29,843 nt of DNA from an uncultured Acetobacteraceae bacterium (GTDB lineage: Bacteria; Pseudomonadota; Alphaproteobacteria; Acetobacterales; Acetobacteraceae). The stretch is from positions 1-29,843 of the forward strand of contig CALNAL010000293.1 of NCBI GenBank assembly GCA_937874445.1, in the 5' to 3' direction. The position numbers were made by a program, and so were the translations under genes. The notes beneath the pieces are model-generated. The model was not told where the DNA came from. It worked only from the letters and a program-made list of their open reading frames with translations, and did not search any database. The number at the start of each line of letters is the position of its first letter. Position 1 is the first letter of the stretch. Below are positions 1 through 7,986 of the stretch, piece by piece.

Positions 1-659
1 GACAGGTCCGTGACCGCCCCGACCTGTCCGGCCACGCTCTGCACGGGCGCCACCGCCGCCGCCTGCGTGGGCGTGGTGTAGCCCGCGGCCACCCAGAGCT
101 GAGTGGCGGCCGCGGCGCCGTTGATAGTAGGGCTGCCGATCAGGGCCGGCGAGGCAAGCGGGGCCAGCAGCGCTTCGGCGGCGCGGGCGGTGCTCGTTTC
201 GGTTGCCAACGCATCTCCGGAGGCGGCAGTCCCCACGGTCGTGCCATAGAGGACGCTCAGAGACCCGTCAGAGGCCACAGCCAGACCGGTCGAGACGCGG
301 ACCGCGCCCGCGGAGGAAGACGTTGCCAGCGGAAGCCTGGCGGCCGGCACAGTGCCTGTCGCGAGGTCGGAGGCACTCCCCGAGGTTGCGACCGCGGCAA
401 GGTCGCTGGCCGCGGTCTGGAGCACCCATGCGCCACCGATCATCTGATAGGTGCGACCGGTATCGGCACGGAAATAGAGGCTACTGGCAGGAACGCCGGT
501 GGTGAGCGTCGGCGCGCCGGTGCCGAACATCTGCCGCACCGCTGTGCCGGCCGCCACAGTCCCAAGGCGAACCTCGCTGAACTGCGCTGGGTCGAAATCA
601 GCAGCCCAGACCGGGACAGCGGCGAGGACGGCGAGGAGGAGACTCAGGAAGCGGACCAA
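1..659 (-). CDS. fibre-like protein with signal-peptide-like start (partial, TTG start)
   Basis: A minus-strand frame with no stop runs from a TTG at 659 to the window edge (219 codons visible). The TTG has GGAG seven bases upstream (667-670) and overlaps the preceding stop by 16 bases; no ATG fits. The product starts VRFLSLLLAVLAAVPVWA then ADFDPAQF, a canonical Sec signal peptide with an A-x-A-like cleavage site. The rest is fibre-like: STGLAVASDGSLSVLYG, EALLAPLASPALIGSPTING and VQSVAGQVGAVTDL. The EALLAP block is shared with the fibre at 1694-2365. The gene continues left of the window; a signal peptide on a virion protein is unusual. Confidence 0.72.
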   Translation of the reverse strand, partial: MVRFLSLLLAVLAAVPVWAADFDPAQFSEVRLGTVAAGTAVRQMFGTGAPTLTTGVPASSLYFRADTGRTYQMIGGAWVLQTAASDLAAVATSGSASDLATGTVPAARLPLATSSSAGAVRVSTGLAVASDGSLSVLYGTTVGTAASGDALATETSTARAAEALLAPLASPALIGSPTINGAAAATQLWVAAGYTTPTQAAAVAPVQSVAGQVGAVTDL

Positions 660-1273
660 TGGATGACTCCATTTTCGCCGTCGCGCCACAGCCCGGGGGC
701 GGGCACCGTCGGCATTTGCGAGAGCAGATTCTCCAGATCGGAGAATGACAATGGGGCTGCCACCGTGATGGCGGAGGCAGCCCCGGACCAGTGCAGCACC
801 CCGCCATTTCCGTCTTGATTGTCCACCCAAATCCCCCCAGATGGTCTCTGCGGTGCAAAAGCCAACATCGCAGAGAGTGACTGCAATGTGGTAAAATTGG
901 AGAGATTGCAGGCGCCGTGCACATTGACGCCCACCCAGACGTCTGCCTCAATCGATCGGCCGCCGGTCGTGGCGATCTGGAACCGCACATCGTAAATTGT
1001 GCCCGGGGTTCCGCCACCGAGCCACAGCGTCAGCACATTGGCTGGCGATGGCGGCTTGGTGATTTCGAAATCACCCGAGATCCCAGTGGTGATAAATTGC
1101 GCGGAGCAAGCCTCGACCGAATCGCCCCCATCAGCGAGCCACGGACGCAGATCGAGTGAATAATCCAGCACATCAGCGGGAACCTTCATCGGCCATGCCA
1201 ACGGCTGAGGCGCCGGAGCTCGCCCCGATAATGCATAGACGACTGTGCGACTGGCGGCCGGCTTGAAGGTCAT
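644..1273 (-). CDS. fibre-tail adaptor-like structural protein
   Basis: This 209-residue protein has PADVLDYSLDLRPWLADGGD at 32-51, a block with the DYxxDxxxWL pattern seen in small phage proteins often listed as fibre-tail adaptors, then a beta-rich part with VLTLWLGGGTPGTIYDVRFQ and ADVWVGVNVHG. The second half (about 130-209) is separate, with DNQDGNGGVLHWSGAASAI and RDGENGVIHWSAS as near repeats. I am moderately sure of the adaptor name. GC is low (48% at 841-900 by hand count). It ends 16 bases inside the following gene. Confidence 0.58.
   Translation of the reverse strand: MTFKPAASRTVVYALSGRAPAPQPLAWPMKVPADVLDYSLDLRPWLADGGDSVEACSAQFITTGISGDFEITKPPSPANVLTLWLGGGTPGTIYDVRFQIATTGGRSIEADVWVGVNVHGACNLSNFTTLQSLSAMLAFAPQRPSGGIWVDNQDGNGGVLHWSGAASAITVAAPLSFSDLENLLSQMPTVPAPGLWRDGENGVIHWSAS
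667..670 (-). promoter_or_regulatory. ribosome binding site deciding a TTG start
   Basis: GGAG on the minus strand lies seven bases before the TTG at 659. This is the only well-placed Shine-Dalgarno match for the leftmost gene and supports reading the signal-peptide-like sequence as the true N-terminus. Confidence 0.6.
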
Positions 1274-1394
1274 CCTGCGTCTCGCTGAAACTCAATACGG
1301 TCAGAAAACAAGATGAATCATGGAAAACTCTACTGGCGACTAGCGGAACCCTAACGCTATCGCATGCGCATCCAGCATCGGCAGTTTACTGTAC
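1274..1394. other. 121-base low-GC intergenic gap in the fibre cluster
   Basis: This is one of the few gaps of size in the tail half of the operon. It is AT-richer than its surroundings (27 of 60 bases G or C in 1261-1320). It has a four-base-arm inverted repeat CAGT-TT-ACTG near 1382-1391, but no T-tract hairpin and no convincing promoter. It probably marks a module boundary between the gpX-like gene and the fibre-adaptor-like gene. Confidence 0.5.
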
Positions 1395-1694
1395 CTATGA
1401 TTCCCAGGGGAGGTTCGTCGTCACCGCCGATGGCGCAGAGATGATAGGCACGTAGATCGTGGTGCCCTGCAGCAGCACCGAGACAATCGGTACCGTGGGA
1501 TTTGCCTCGATGATGCCTTTTATCTTAGTCGCATCGCCATAGTACTTCCACGCGATCTGGTCCCACCGATCGGCGGGTCCGGTGACATGCTTGACGAAGG
1601 TCGAGGAGCTGGACGACGTGCGACTCGCACTGGAACTCGACGAGGAAGAGACTAGCCCATAGGAGGCGGCGAATTCGTCCGGAGTTGGGGGCAT
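1395..1694 (-). CDS. gpX-like LysM tail protein, serine-rich N-terminus
   Basis: Residues 36-83 of this 99-residue protein form a LysM/gpX unit (HVTGPADRWDQIAWKYYGD, then KGIIEANPTVPIVSVLLQG and TTIYVP). P2 gpX-type proteins lie at the baseplate and may bind peptidoglycan. Before it is a serine tract (16-31) with only A, R and T breaking it, unlike usual gpX. In P2-like phages gpX lies near the head-completion genes and in others between gpU and gpD; here it follows the fibre genes. It overlaps the fibre stop by one base and is followed by a 121-base gap. Confidence 0.78.
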   Translation of the reverse strand: MPPTPDEFAASYGLVSSSSSSSASRTSSSSSTFVKHVTGPADRWDQIAWKYYGDATKIKGIIEANPTVPIVSVLLQGTTIYVPIISAPSAVTTNLPWES

Positions 1695-2365
1695 CAGTAC
1701 CCAACCGCAATCCAGAAGGCGCTAGCGCTCCCGTAGCTCCATCCACCAGACCCATTCCAATGGAGGGTCCAGTGCCAAAATCCTGTCCTGTCATTTGGAG
1801 AAGACCCGTGAAGCGTCGGCAGAGATGCCCCCCACGTGCTCGAGTTTGCGGCGCTTTCGGACACGACAACAGCCAGAACGGCAGTAGGGAATGCCAGCGG
1901 GAAGTAGCAGACTTCATATCCCGAGGAAGTATGGTTTCCCCATTGAATGATGAACCCACCCAGCCAGGACGGAAGTTTTACGAATCCGGGGGTTGCTAGG
2001 TTGATCGCAAATCCTGCCGCCGCCGCGACATAGCTCATGCAGGTGTAGAGCCAGTTCGTATTCGGAATTTTTCCACTATTGTCACTAGCGGAGGGGGTCG
2101 GTGCTGTCGGTGCCCCGGTGAAAGCCGGAGAATTCAGGGGAGCCAGCAACGCTTCGGCGCCCTTGGCCCGCGCCGCCTCGGCGTTGATCGCATTGTTGAG
2201 GAATGCTGTGCGATTGGCCAGCTTCTGCGCTCCGGCGTTGAGCGAACCGAGGCCGCCGAAGCCGGCCCCGCTCCCCTGTCCTTGCGCAACATCCGTGGTC
2301 TGGACCGCGTTGACCTCGTTTGCGGTCCAGGTCGAGGCCGGAGAATCGGTCAGCGTGCCGCTCAT
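1694..2365 (-). CDS. tail fibre protein with gp53-like C-terminal domain
   Basis: The 223-residue product opens with a helical linker (NAGAQKLANRTAFLNNAINA, then EALLAPLNSPAFTGAP) and ends with a domain seen at fibre tips of Mu gp53-like proteins: GFVKLPSWLGGFIIQWGNHT, a YEVCYFPLAFPTAVLAVVVS strand and a closing FWIAVGY. The C-terminal domain is the likely receptor-binding head. Base composition drops inside the gene (52% GC at 1741-1800, 50% at 1921-1980 by hand count), as in exchanged receptor-binding modules. The stop/start junction with the gpX-like gene is TGATG. Confidence 0.78.
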   Translation of the reverse strand: MSGTLTDSPASTWTANEVNAVQTTDVAQGQGSGAGFGGLGSLNAGAQKLANRTAFLNNAINAEAARAKGAEALLAPLNSPAFTGAPTAPTPSASDNSGKIPNTNWLYTCMSYVAAAAGFAINLATPGFVKLPSWLGGFIIQWGNHTSSGYEVCYFPLAFPTAVLAVVVSESAANSSTWGASLPTLHGSSPNDRTGFWHWTLHWNGSGGWSYGSASAFWIAVGY

Positions 2366-2368
2366 GCA

Positions 2369-3229
2369 TCAAACCCCGAAGGTGAGGTTCCACGTCCCGG
2401 TATAGTTTGCCGAGCCGCCGAAGGTGAAAGATGGAACGGACGCGTGTGCCAGCATCGGGGTCGGAACTGAATTCCCCGCGATCCATTGCCAGACCACCGT
2501 GCCGTCAAAGGTCAGATTGCCGATGGAGGAAGCGTTCCAGCTCGGAGCCGCACTGCCGGTAGTGGGCGAATATCCGGACAGAGCGACGCAGGTCCACGTC
2601 GCGGCATCGTCCGTGGTGGTGGAATTCACCGCGGTGGCCCAGCTCGGATGAGACGCCCCGCTCGTGCCCGCGGTGGTGCATTTCTGGATGTTGCCGTTGC
2701 TGTCGGTGATCAGAACGCCGGCGGCATAGGTCGTCGAGGCCGACCATGCCGCCGGCGCGACCGAACGAAAGCTGCCCGCCGTCGCTGTGATCACCGCCCC
2801 CACGGCTTTCGCCGTCGAGGCCGACCAGCCCCCGAAGCTGGTGCCGACTGCACTCGGCAGTTTGACCAGGGCTGAATTGGCGTAGAGCCCGATCTCGGCG
2901 ATGGTGATGCCGTAGCCGGCATAGTCGGCGGTGGTGACGCCGATCGGCAGACTGACCGTTCCTGCCTGGGGATACGAAGGCGACCCATTCAGGCCGCGAT
3001 AGTATTTCGGCGTCGCGCCAAGATCGGTGTCGGATTTCGCCGGCGCCGCGGTGCCCGATCCAATCCCGAACGCCACGGCGCCCCAGTTCGCCGTGGGACC
3101 GCCGCCGACCAGCTCCGCGTAGGCGCTCGTGCCCGCGGTGACGGTGAGGTTCGGACGATCGACAACCAGGAGCCCCCTCCGCCACAGCCGCACATGGCCT
3201 TTGACCGTGACTGGACGTTTGATGAGCAT
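2369..3229 (-). CDS. tail fibre/tail tip protein
   Basis: The 286-residue protein begins MLIKRPVTVKGHVRLWRRGL and carries the tail-tip pattern AYAELVGGGPTANWGAVAFG with SDTDLGATPKYYRGLNG. Residues 150-250 hold repeats with aromatic/threonine positions of the carbohydrate-binding type (GGWSASTAKAVGAVI, WSASTTYAAGVLITDSNG, TSGASHPSWATAVN). A longer reading from a GTG at 3265 is possible; I prefer the ATG at 3229 with GAGG before it. It follows gpI, where P2 places its fibre gene. Receptor contact is inferred. Confidence 0.75.
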   Translation of the reverse strand: MLIKRPVTVKGHVRLWRRGLLVVDRPNLTVTAGTSAYAELVGGGPTANWGAVAFGIGSGTAAPAKSDTDLGATPKYYRGLNGSPSYPQAGTVSLPIGVTTADYAGYGITIAEIGLYANSALVKLPSAVGTSFGGWSASTAKAVGAVITATAGSFRSVAPAAWSASTTYAAGVLITDSNGNIQKCTTAGTSGASHPSWATAVNSTTTDDAATWTCVALSGYSPTTGSAAPSWNASSIGNLTFDGTVVWQWIAGNSVPTPMLAHASVPSFTFGGSANYTGTWNLTFGV

Positions 3230-3304
3230 GCGGGATGCCTCGTCGCTGGAGAGCTCTTGGTCCACCGCTAGGCCGGCCTCTGCCCCCGGTCCATCCCGCC
3301 TTAC

Positions 3305-4057
3305 CTATGGCATCGCAGTGCCGTTGATGACCTTGCCGGAATCCACCACCGAGGACTGCGCCAGGCCGTTCGCGATCCAGCCCGCGCAGAAATAGCGCCC
3401 GTTCGCATAGACGATAGGGGCTAGCGTGTCCGAGACGCTCCAGGCCGGGACCGTGATCTGGTCGGAAACCTTGACGGGGAACTCGACGATGTTGTTGCCG
3501 ACACTGATCTGAAGCGCGTCGGAAACCTCGATCTGCTCGGAGATGGTCGGCTCGATGAATTGCAGGGCATCGAGAACGCAGCGCTGCGGCTTCATGAACG
3601 CGATGGCGCTCAGCAACTGGGATTGCTGCGCGGCGCTGACCGGAATCGATGCCCCGGAGACCGACTGCTTGGGGACGTTCACCCGGAACACCGCCCAGCC
3701 CTCCGAGGATGGCCAGGACGATCCGCCCCAGGCCCCCTGCCCTTCCTGGATGGCCGGCGCCACGAAGCCGAGCGCCTCGACGATCTGCGCGATCGAGTAG
3801 GGCGTGCCGCGCAGCCGGTGCAGCGGCACCGCCTCCTGGATCAGGGTGCGCTGGGAGCTGGTGCCCGCCAGAGCGTTCCACCACGGCGCGAGGATATCGA
3901 ACTGCCAGGCCAGGAACGGCAGCGCCGATTCCGCCACCTCGTCGATCAGGTAGACCAGCATCGGCGACAGATCGATGCCGCCCAGGCGCTCGATCAAGGG
4001 GACGTGCGCCTGGGTCCGCGCATCGTTGATCGATGAAGGGGGGATGATGCTGGCCAT
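3305..4057 (-). CDS. gpI-like baseplate protein
   Basis: The 250-residue protein has the gpI family layout: MASIIPPSSINDARTQAHVP, LVYLIDEVAESALPFLAWQF, then LIQEAVPLHRLRGTPYSIAQ and EALGFVAPAIQEG. Family members occupy the baseplate between wedge and fibres. It carries a C-terminal extension (about 170-250) with SEQIEVSDALQISVGNNI-type repeats, which may contact the fibres. The ATG overlaps the gpJ stop by one base. Confidence 0.8.
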   Translation of the reverse strand: MASIIPPSSINDARTQAHVPLIERLGGIDLSPMLVYLIDEVAESALPFLAWQFDILAPWWNALAGTSSQRTLIQEAVPLHRLRGTPYSIAQIVEALGFVAPAIQEGQGAWGGSSWPSSEGWAVFRVNVPKQSVSGASIPVSAAQQSQLLSAIAFMKPQRCVLDALQFIEPTISEQIEVSDALQISVGNNIVEFPVKVSDQITVPAWSVSDTLAPIVYANGRYFCAGWIANGLAQSSVVDSGKVINGTAMP

Positions 4058-5274
4058 CAGACGGGCGTCGCTTTCGTGCCGATCTGGAAGTTCAGGTTGA
4101 TGGCGGTGCAGTTCGCCCACTGGTTACTCGCGAGGGCCACGCTGCCGTCGGACTGGTTGCCGAGATCCACCCCGTTGACGCTCGCGGAGATCACCACCGA
4201 GGACACCTCGTACACGCCCGAGACTTGGAGCGCCCCGATCCACTGCGACGGGATCAGATCGGTCCCGACGGCGTTGGCGAGGGTGATGGCGAGCGCCTCG
4301 GCCGCGTCCTGCGCCGCGGTTTCGCTGGTCGATGCCGCCGCGTCGGAATAGAGCGTCACGGTCGCTGCGATCGTGTAATCGACCTCGGTCACGGCGCTGG
4401 CCAGCACGGTGTCGCATAGCGGCCGCGCGGTGCTGGCCGAGCAGGACGCCAGGACCTTCGCGAGAATGGCGCTGGACGGAATGCCGACGGCGTTCGGCGC
4501 GGCGGCAGGCTGCACGGTGATCGGCCCGCACAGGATGTAGAGCTGCACCGTACCCGGCACCGGGGTCGTGACGCCCACGTCGGAGATCGAGGGATCGGCG
4601 CCGAACGCGAGATATTGATAGGCCCCCTCTGGCCCGGCCACGCTGAACTGCGAGGGCGCCATCCGGATGCGCTGCCGCAGGTGGCTGTCCGTCTCGGTGG
4701 CGGAGCCGCCCGCCGAGGTGGTGGTATTCGTCACCGATGCGATCAGCGAATTGGCGTTGATCAGCGTCGCGATTTGCCCGGCGATGTAGCCATTCCCGCC
4801 AGTCCCCTCCGTCGTGCAGGTGCCCTGCGCGGTGCCAGTCGTCGCCCCCGCTGGGATGATCAGATCGGAGGTCAGCGCGAAGATGTGGGCCCCATCCGAG
4901 GTGCCGACCTGGGTGCCGGAAGGAACCGTCAGAACGACGGTCAGCGCCTCCGTCAGCGTGAACTGCAGCGTCACGGTCGCCGCCACCGCCGCGAGCCGCG
5001 GGACGCCCACCAGCTGCCCGAGATAGTCGATGATTGGATAGACGGCGAAGGCAAGCAGGAGGCCCTTGGCGACTGCCTCGATCTGCGTTCGTGTCAGCGA
5101 TTCCCGGTAGGCGTAGAGGTTGATCAGCAGCCGCTCGACCTGGGCCGGGTAGAGCATGCGGCCGGACGCGCTCTCGAACTCCGATATCATCGCCGCCAGG
5201 ATGGCGTTCGGGTCGGTGCCGATACCGTCGTTGATGAAGGTCGGAGCTGGTAGGTTGGTAATCGAAGTGCTCAT
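4057..5274 (-). CDS. gpJ-like baseplate protein
   Basis: The 405-residue product resembles P2 gpJ/Mu gp47 baseplate assembly proteins, with ALTVVLTVPSGTQVGTSDGA, the GNGYIAGQIATLINANSLI region and SHLRQRIRMAPSQFSVAG near the middle, and repeated beta modules. I chose the ATG at 5274, four bases after the gpW stop; a second ATG at 5292 would overlap gpW by 14 bases. The gene ends in a one-base overlap with gpI. Confidence 0.83.
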   Translation of the reverse strand: MSTSITNLPAPTFINDGIGTDPNAILAAMISEFESASGRMLYPAQVERLLINLYAYRESLTRTQIEAVAKGLLLAFAVYPIIDYLGQLVGVPRLAAVAATVTLQFTLTEALTVVLTVPSGTQVGTSDGAHIFALTSDLIIPAGATTGTAQGTCTTEGTGGNGYIAGQIATLINANSLIASVTNTTTSAGGSATETDSHLRQRIRMAPSQFSVAGPEGAYQYLAFGADPSISDVGVTTPVPGTVQLYILCGPITVQPAAAPNAVGIPSSAILAKVLASCSASTARPLCDTVLASAVTEVDYTIAATVTLYSDAAASTSETAAQDAAEALAITLANAVGTDLIPSQWIGALQVSGVYEVSSVVISASVNGVDLGNQSDGSVALASNQWANCTAINLNFQIGTKATPV

Positions 5275-5278
5275 TTGG

Positions 5279-5734
5279 TCATTTCCCGCCATTGAGCAGC
5301 AGAATCGTCGAACTCTGTGTCGTCGCGCCAAGAACGCGCGCCGCGACACTGTTCGGCGCGCCGAGATCAACCCACCAGGTAATGGTCACCAGGAGCTGTC
5401 CAAGATTGTTCAGGACAGGACTCACGCTGATCGAGACGACCTTCACCCGGGGTTCCCACTTCTCGATCGCGACCGTCAGCTCCCCGACAATCGCCGGGGC
5501 GGCCACAGAAATCGGTTTGTCGATCAGGTCGAGCAGATCAACACCGAAAGTCGGGCGGAAGGGATCTTCTCCCGGGATCGTGGTGCAGATGATGCGGATG
5601 CACTGGTCGATGTCATCAAGCCCCTGCACCACGCTGCCGATTCCCGAACCAGGGGACGTGCTTGACGAGCTGGAATCGAGCATGAGCGACCAGTCGGCAC
5701 TCGTGATCTGCGAAAGGGTGACGCTCTCGGACAT
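5279..5734 (-). CDS. gpW/gp25-like baseplate wedge protein
   Basis: The 151-residue protein fits the gp25/gpW lysozyme-like wedge family, with CIRIICTTIPGEDPFRPTFG as the signature block and LDLIDKPISVAAPAIVGELT after it. A serine-rich insert (residues 21-30, SSSSSTSPGS) lies before the family core and is not typical. It is the wedge that nucleates the sheath on the baseplate. It is coupled to gpV upstream (TGATG) and to gpJ by a four-base gap. Confidence 0.83.
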   Translation of the reverse strand: MSESVTLSQITSADWSLMLDSSSSSTSPGSGIGSVVQGLDDIDQCIRIICTTIPGEDPFRPTFGVDLLDLIDKPISVAAPAIVGELTVAIEKWEPRVKVVSISVSPVLNNLGQLLVTITWWVDLGAPNSVAARVLGATTQSSTILLLNGGK

Positions 5735-6366
5735 CAGTTTGTCACCGCGGTGGTGTCGGATGCCACGGTTTCAGTCGTCCACTGCTGTGTCGGCCGCGCC
5801 CCGGTGGTCGGATGGGTGTGCGCGTTGAAGGCGGCTATCAGCTTGCTGACCAGTGCCAGGGCGTCGCCAGCCGCGGCCCCGTCCAGCGAGAACAGGACCT
5901 TCCCGCCGGCGCCTGGCTGGATGCTGACGTTGCCGCCTGCTCCACCCTTGATGAGCACGTTGCCCGAGGCGTCGAGCTTCACCTGGTTTCCGGCCGCCGT
6001 CGACATCGTCCCAGTCCCGCCACTGCACAGGCTGACCGTGAGGGTGTGCGAGGCCTCGTCGTAGATGATGCTGGTGCCGTCGCTGTAGTCGGTGCGGTCC
6101 TGGTCCGGCGTGGCCCCATCGGGGGGGGCATCTGCCTTCGACCAAACCTCCCCATGGATGTAGCCGTCCTCGTCGTTCTCATCCATGTCGAGAGCGACCT
6201 GGGCGCCCACCTTGGGCATGTGCCACCGCTTGGTGCCCTGGGCCCCCTGGGTGCCCACCGGAAGCCACCAGCTGAGCGCGTTGTCGCGGTCCGGGAAACG
6301 CACTCGGGCATAGCCGAGCCACTCGCCCGTGCCGATCTGATCCACAAGGCCTCGACGATATGCCAT
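5734..6366 (-). CDS. gpV-like baseplate spike protein
   Basis: The 210-residue protein has an OB-like N-terminal domain (RVRFPDRDNALSWWLPVGTQ, then RWHMPKVGAQVALDMDEND) followed by a beta-helix region of short repeats (ASHTLTVSL, NQVKLDASGNVLIKGG, GGNVSIQPG). At residues 183-185 is the H-T-H motif, NAHTHPTTG, which in P2 gpV and related spikes binds an iron atom at the piercing tip. A trimer would puncture the outer membrane. It starts just after gpD and overlaps the next gene (TGATG). Confidence 0.85.
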   Translation of the reverse strand: MAYRRGLVDQIGTGEWLGYARVRFPDRDNALSWWLPVGTQGAQGTKRWHMPKVGAQVALDMDENDEDGYIHGEVWSKADAPPDGATPDQDRTDYSDGTSIIYDEASHTLTVSLCSGGTGTMSTAAGNQVKLDASGNVLIKGGAGGNVSIQPGAGGKVLFSLDGAAAGDALALVSKLIAAFNAHTHPTTGARPTQQWTTETVASDTTAVTN

Positions 6367-6367
6367 T

Positions 6368-7438
6368 TCAGCTCTCGTTGTCGGAAACGACGTCCGACAC
6401 CACTTTCTGCGTGCCGCCAGTCGGACCGCTCTGCTGCACGTTGGTCTCGAGGGTGAGCGCTGTCCGGTAGCCCTCGCGCGACAGCCGGTGCCGGGCCCGC
6501 TGAACCAGATAGTCGTTGAGATCGAAGGTCCCCCATCCGCTGATCTGCACGCGCTGACCGGCCCGGTACTGCATCGTGCCGGGAAGATCGAGCTCAGTCA
6601 TGCACTTCTTCCTGTTGCAGCGGTGCAGATGCGAGGAAGCCTTGAGCGCGGCATGCTGGCTGCTCTCGCAGCGGCATGTCACCTTGAGGGTGTCTGAGCT
6701 CTGGGTGGTCGAATCCGTGGCCGAACCATGCACCAAGGCCTTTGTGCGCGGATCGAAATAGCGCACCTCGGCGCCCGCATAGGTCTTGTTGCCAAGGATC
6801 TGATCGATCAAGCGGAAGCGCGTCAGGTTGGTGCGGACGATCATCGCGCTGATGGATGCCGTCTCCAAAGCGAGGCGTGAATAGAAAATCAGCTGGTCAT
6901 TCCTGACTTGTACTTCATATCCGTGCTCGCTGGCGATGCGGGCGAGGAAGGCGAGATCCTCTTCACGATTCTGCGTGACGCGTTGCAGCGTGACATCTGG
7001 TGACACCGCGTCAGAGACGGAAGTCAAGCTGTGCCGGGCCGCGATCTGCCCTGCCAGTTGCTTGAGCGTGACTCCCTCGTAGGCCACGGTGTTGCGGGTC
7101 CTCAGAGGCTTTCCAATCGGCGCTTGGATGGCGCGGATGATGAAGATGTCGGGGGGGCCTTCAAGGGCGCGCTCGTCGAACTGGAAGGTTCCACAGGGGA
7201 CCAGAGGCGCGCCGGCGTAGCCGATGGAGAGAGCGATGCTCGCCCCCTGCAGCTTGCTGGTCTCGATGTTCTGCCAGACCCGCAGGCTGTCGTCGATGCG
7301 GATCTCGATGCAGTTCGCCTTGCCGCCGACCTCCTCAGTATAGGTGACCTCGGTGACGCTGTCCTCGAGGTGGCTTGTTACGTCGGTGTCATTGTAGACG
7401 ATCTGCCAGGCCGGCTCGGGAATGATGAGTTGAGACAT
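6368..7438 (-). CDS. gpD-like baseplate hub protein
   Basis: At 356 residues this matches the phage late control D / baseplate hub family. The N-terminus has WQIVYNDTDVTSHLEDSVTE and the central part includes LARIASEHGYEVQVRNDQLI, a block usual for the gp27-like hub fold. The C-terminal part carries YRAGQRVQISGWGTFDLNDY and a LSREGYRTALTLETN strand. The hub connects the tube with the spike encoded next (gpV). It lies two bases after gpU. Confidence 0.82.
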   Translation of the reverse strand: MSQLIIPEPAWQIVYNDTDVTSHLEDSVTEVTYTEEVGGKANCIEIRIDDSLRVWQNIETSKLQGASIALSIGYAGAPLVPCGTFQFDERALEGPPDIFIIRAIQAPIGKPLRTRNTVAYEGVTLKQLAGQIAARHSLTSVSDAVSPDVTLQRVTQNREEDLAFLARIASEHGYEVQVRNDQLIFYSRLALETASISAMIVRTNLTRFRLIDQILGNKTYAGAEVRYFDPRTKALVHGSATDSTTQSSDTLKVTCRCESSQHAALKASSHLHRCNRKKCMTELDLPGTMQYRAGQRVQISGWGTFDLNDYLVQRARHRLSREGYRTALTLETNVQQSGPTGGTQKVVSDVVSDNES

Positions 7439-7440
7439 GA

Positions 7441-7986
7441 TCAGGCCGACCTCAGGATGGTGGAAATGGCAACCACCTCATAATTGAGGTCCGGCGTCGG
7501 CTGCCCCAGAGAAGAGCCGAAGAAATAGATTGCCGTGACACCGCTTCCGCTGGAGCCTTCAATGCCGATCATGGTGGTTGCTACCTGGTCTGGAGCTCCG
7601 GCCGGCATCTCGCCAGACCATTCGAGCAGCTGCACCTCGGCACTGAGCGCGATCGGATCACCCTGGTCGGACATCCATTCGTCGGTTTTCCGGATCCCGA
7701 TGATGACGAAGTTGCCGATGAGATCGCCGGAGCCCATCACGAACGGGACGGCCTGATGCTGGTCCGCGAGATCCTTCAGCGCTGCCAAGTCAGCCCTGGG
7801 ATTCGCGAACATCTGATGAAGGAAAAGGCTGAAGCGGACACGCCTCAGCTCGTCTCCGACCCACTGCAGCGTCGGCCTTGCCTCGACCAGATTGATCTCC
7901 GCAAAGTGCCAGCCGTCCTCCGTCTCCATTGCAGTGGGAGAGGCGATCACAGAGAAAGAGATGGGCCCGAGGGCGGCGAAGCTCAT
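7441..7986 (-). CDS. gpU-like tail protein
   Basis: The 181-residue protein resembles the P2 gpU family: GPISFSVIASPTAMETEDGW, LVEARPTLQWVGDELRRVRF and a central ANPRADLAALKDLADQHQAV, then VPFVMGSGDLIGNFVIIGI. The family joins tube end and baseplate. It overlaps the tape measure stop by ATGA and precedes gpD, exactly the P2 order T-U-D. The C-terminal part beyond about 140 is a glycine/serine-rich extension (GIEGSSGSGVTAIYFFGSSL) not typical of gpU. Confidence 0.78.
   Translation of the reverse strand: MSFAALGPISFSVIASPTAMETEDGWHFAEINLVEARPTLQWVGDELRRVRFSLFLHQMFANPRADLAALKDLADQHQAVPFVMGSGDLIGNFVIIGIRKTDEWMSDQGDPIALSAEVQLLEWSGEMPAGAPDQVATTMIGIEGSSGSGVTAIYFFGSSLGQPTPDLNYEVVAISTILRSA

Noticed and set aside
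1274..1394. Possible promoter or terminator in the low-GC gap
   Set aside because: No box pair with acceptable spacing and no hairpin with a T-tract could be found.
2505..3884. Minus-strand frame of 459 codons overlapping the gpI-like and fibre genes
   Set aside because: Composition is arginine-rich shadow type, and the other frame here encodes recognisable gpI and fibre sequence.
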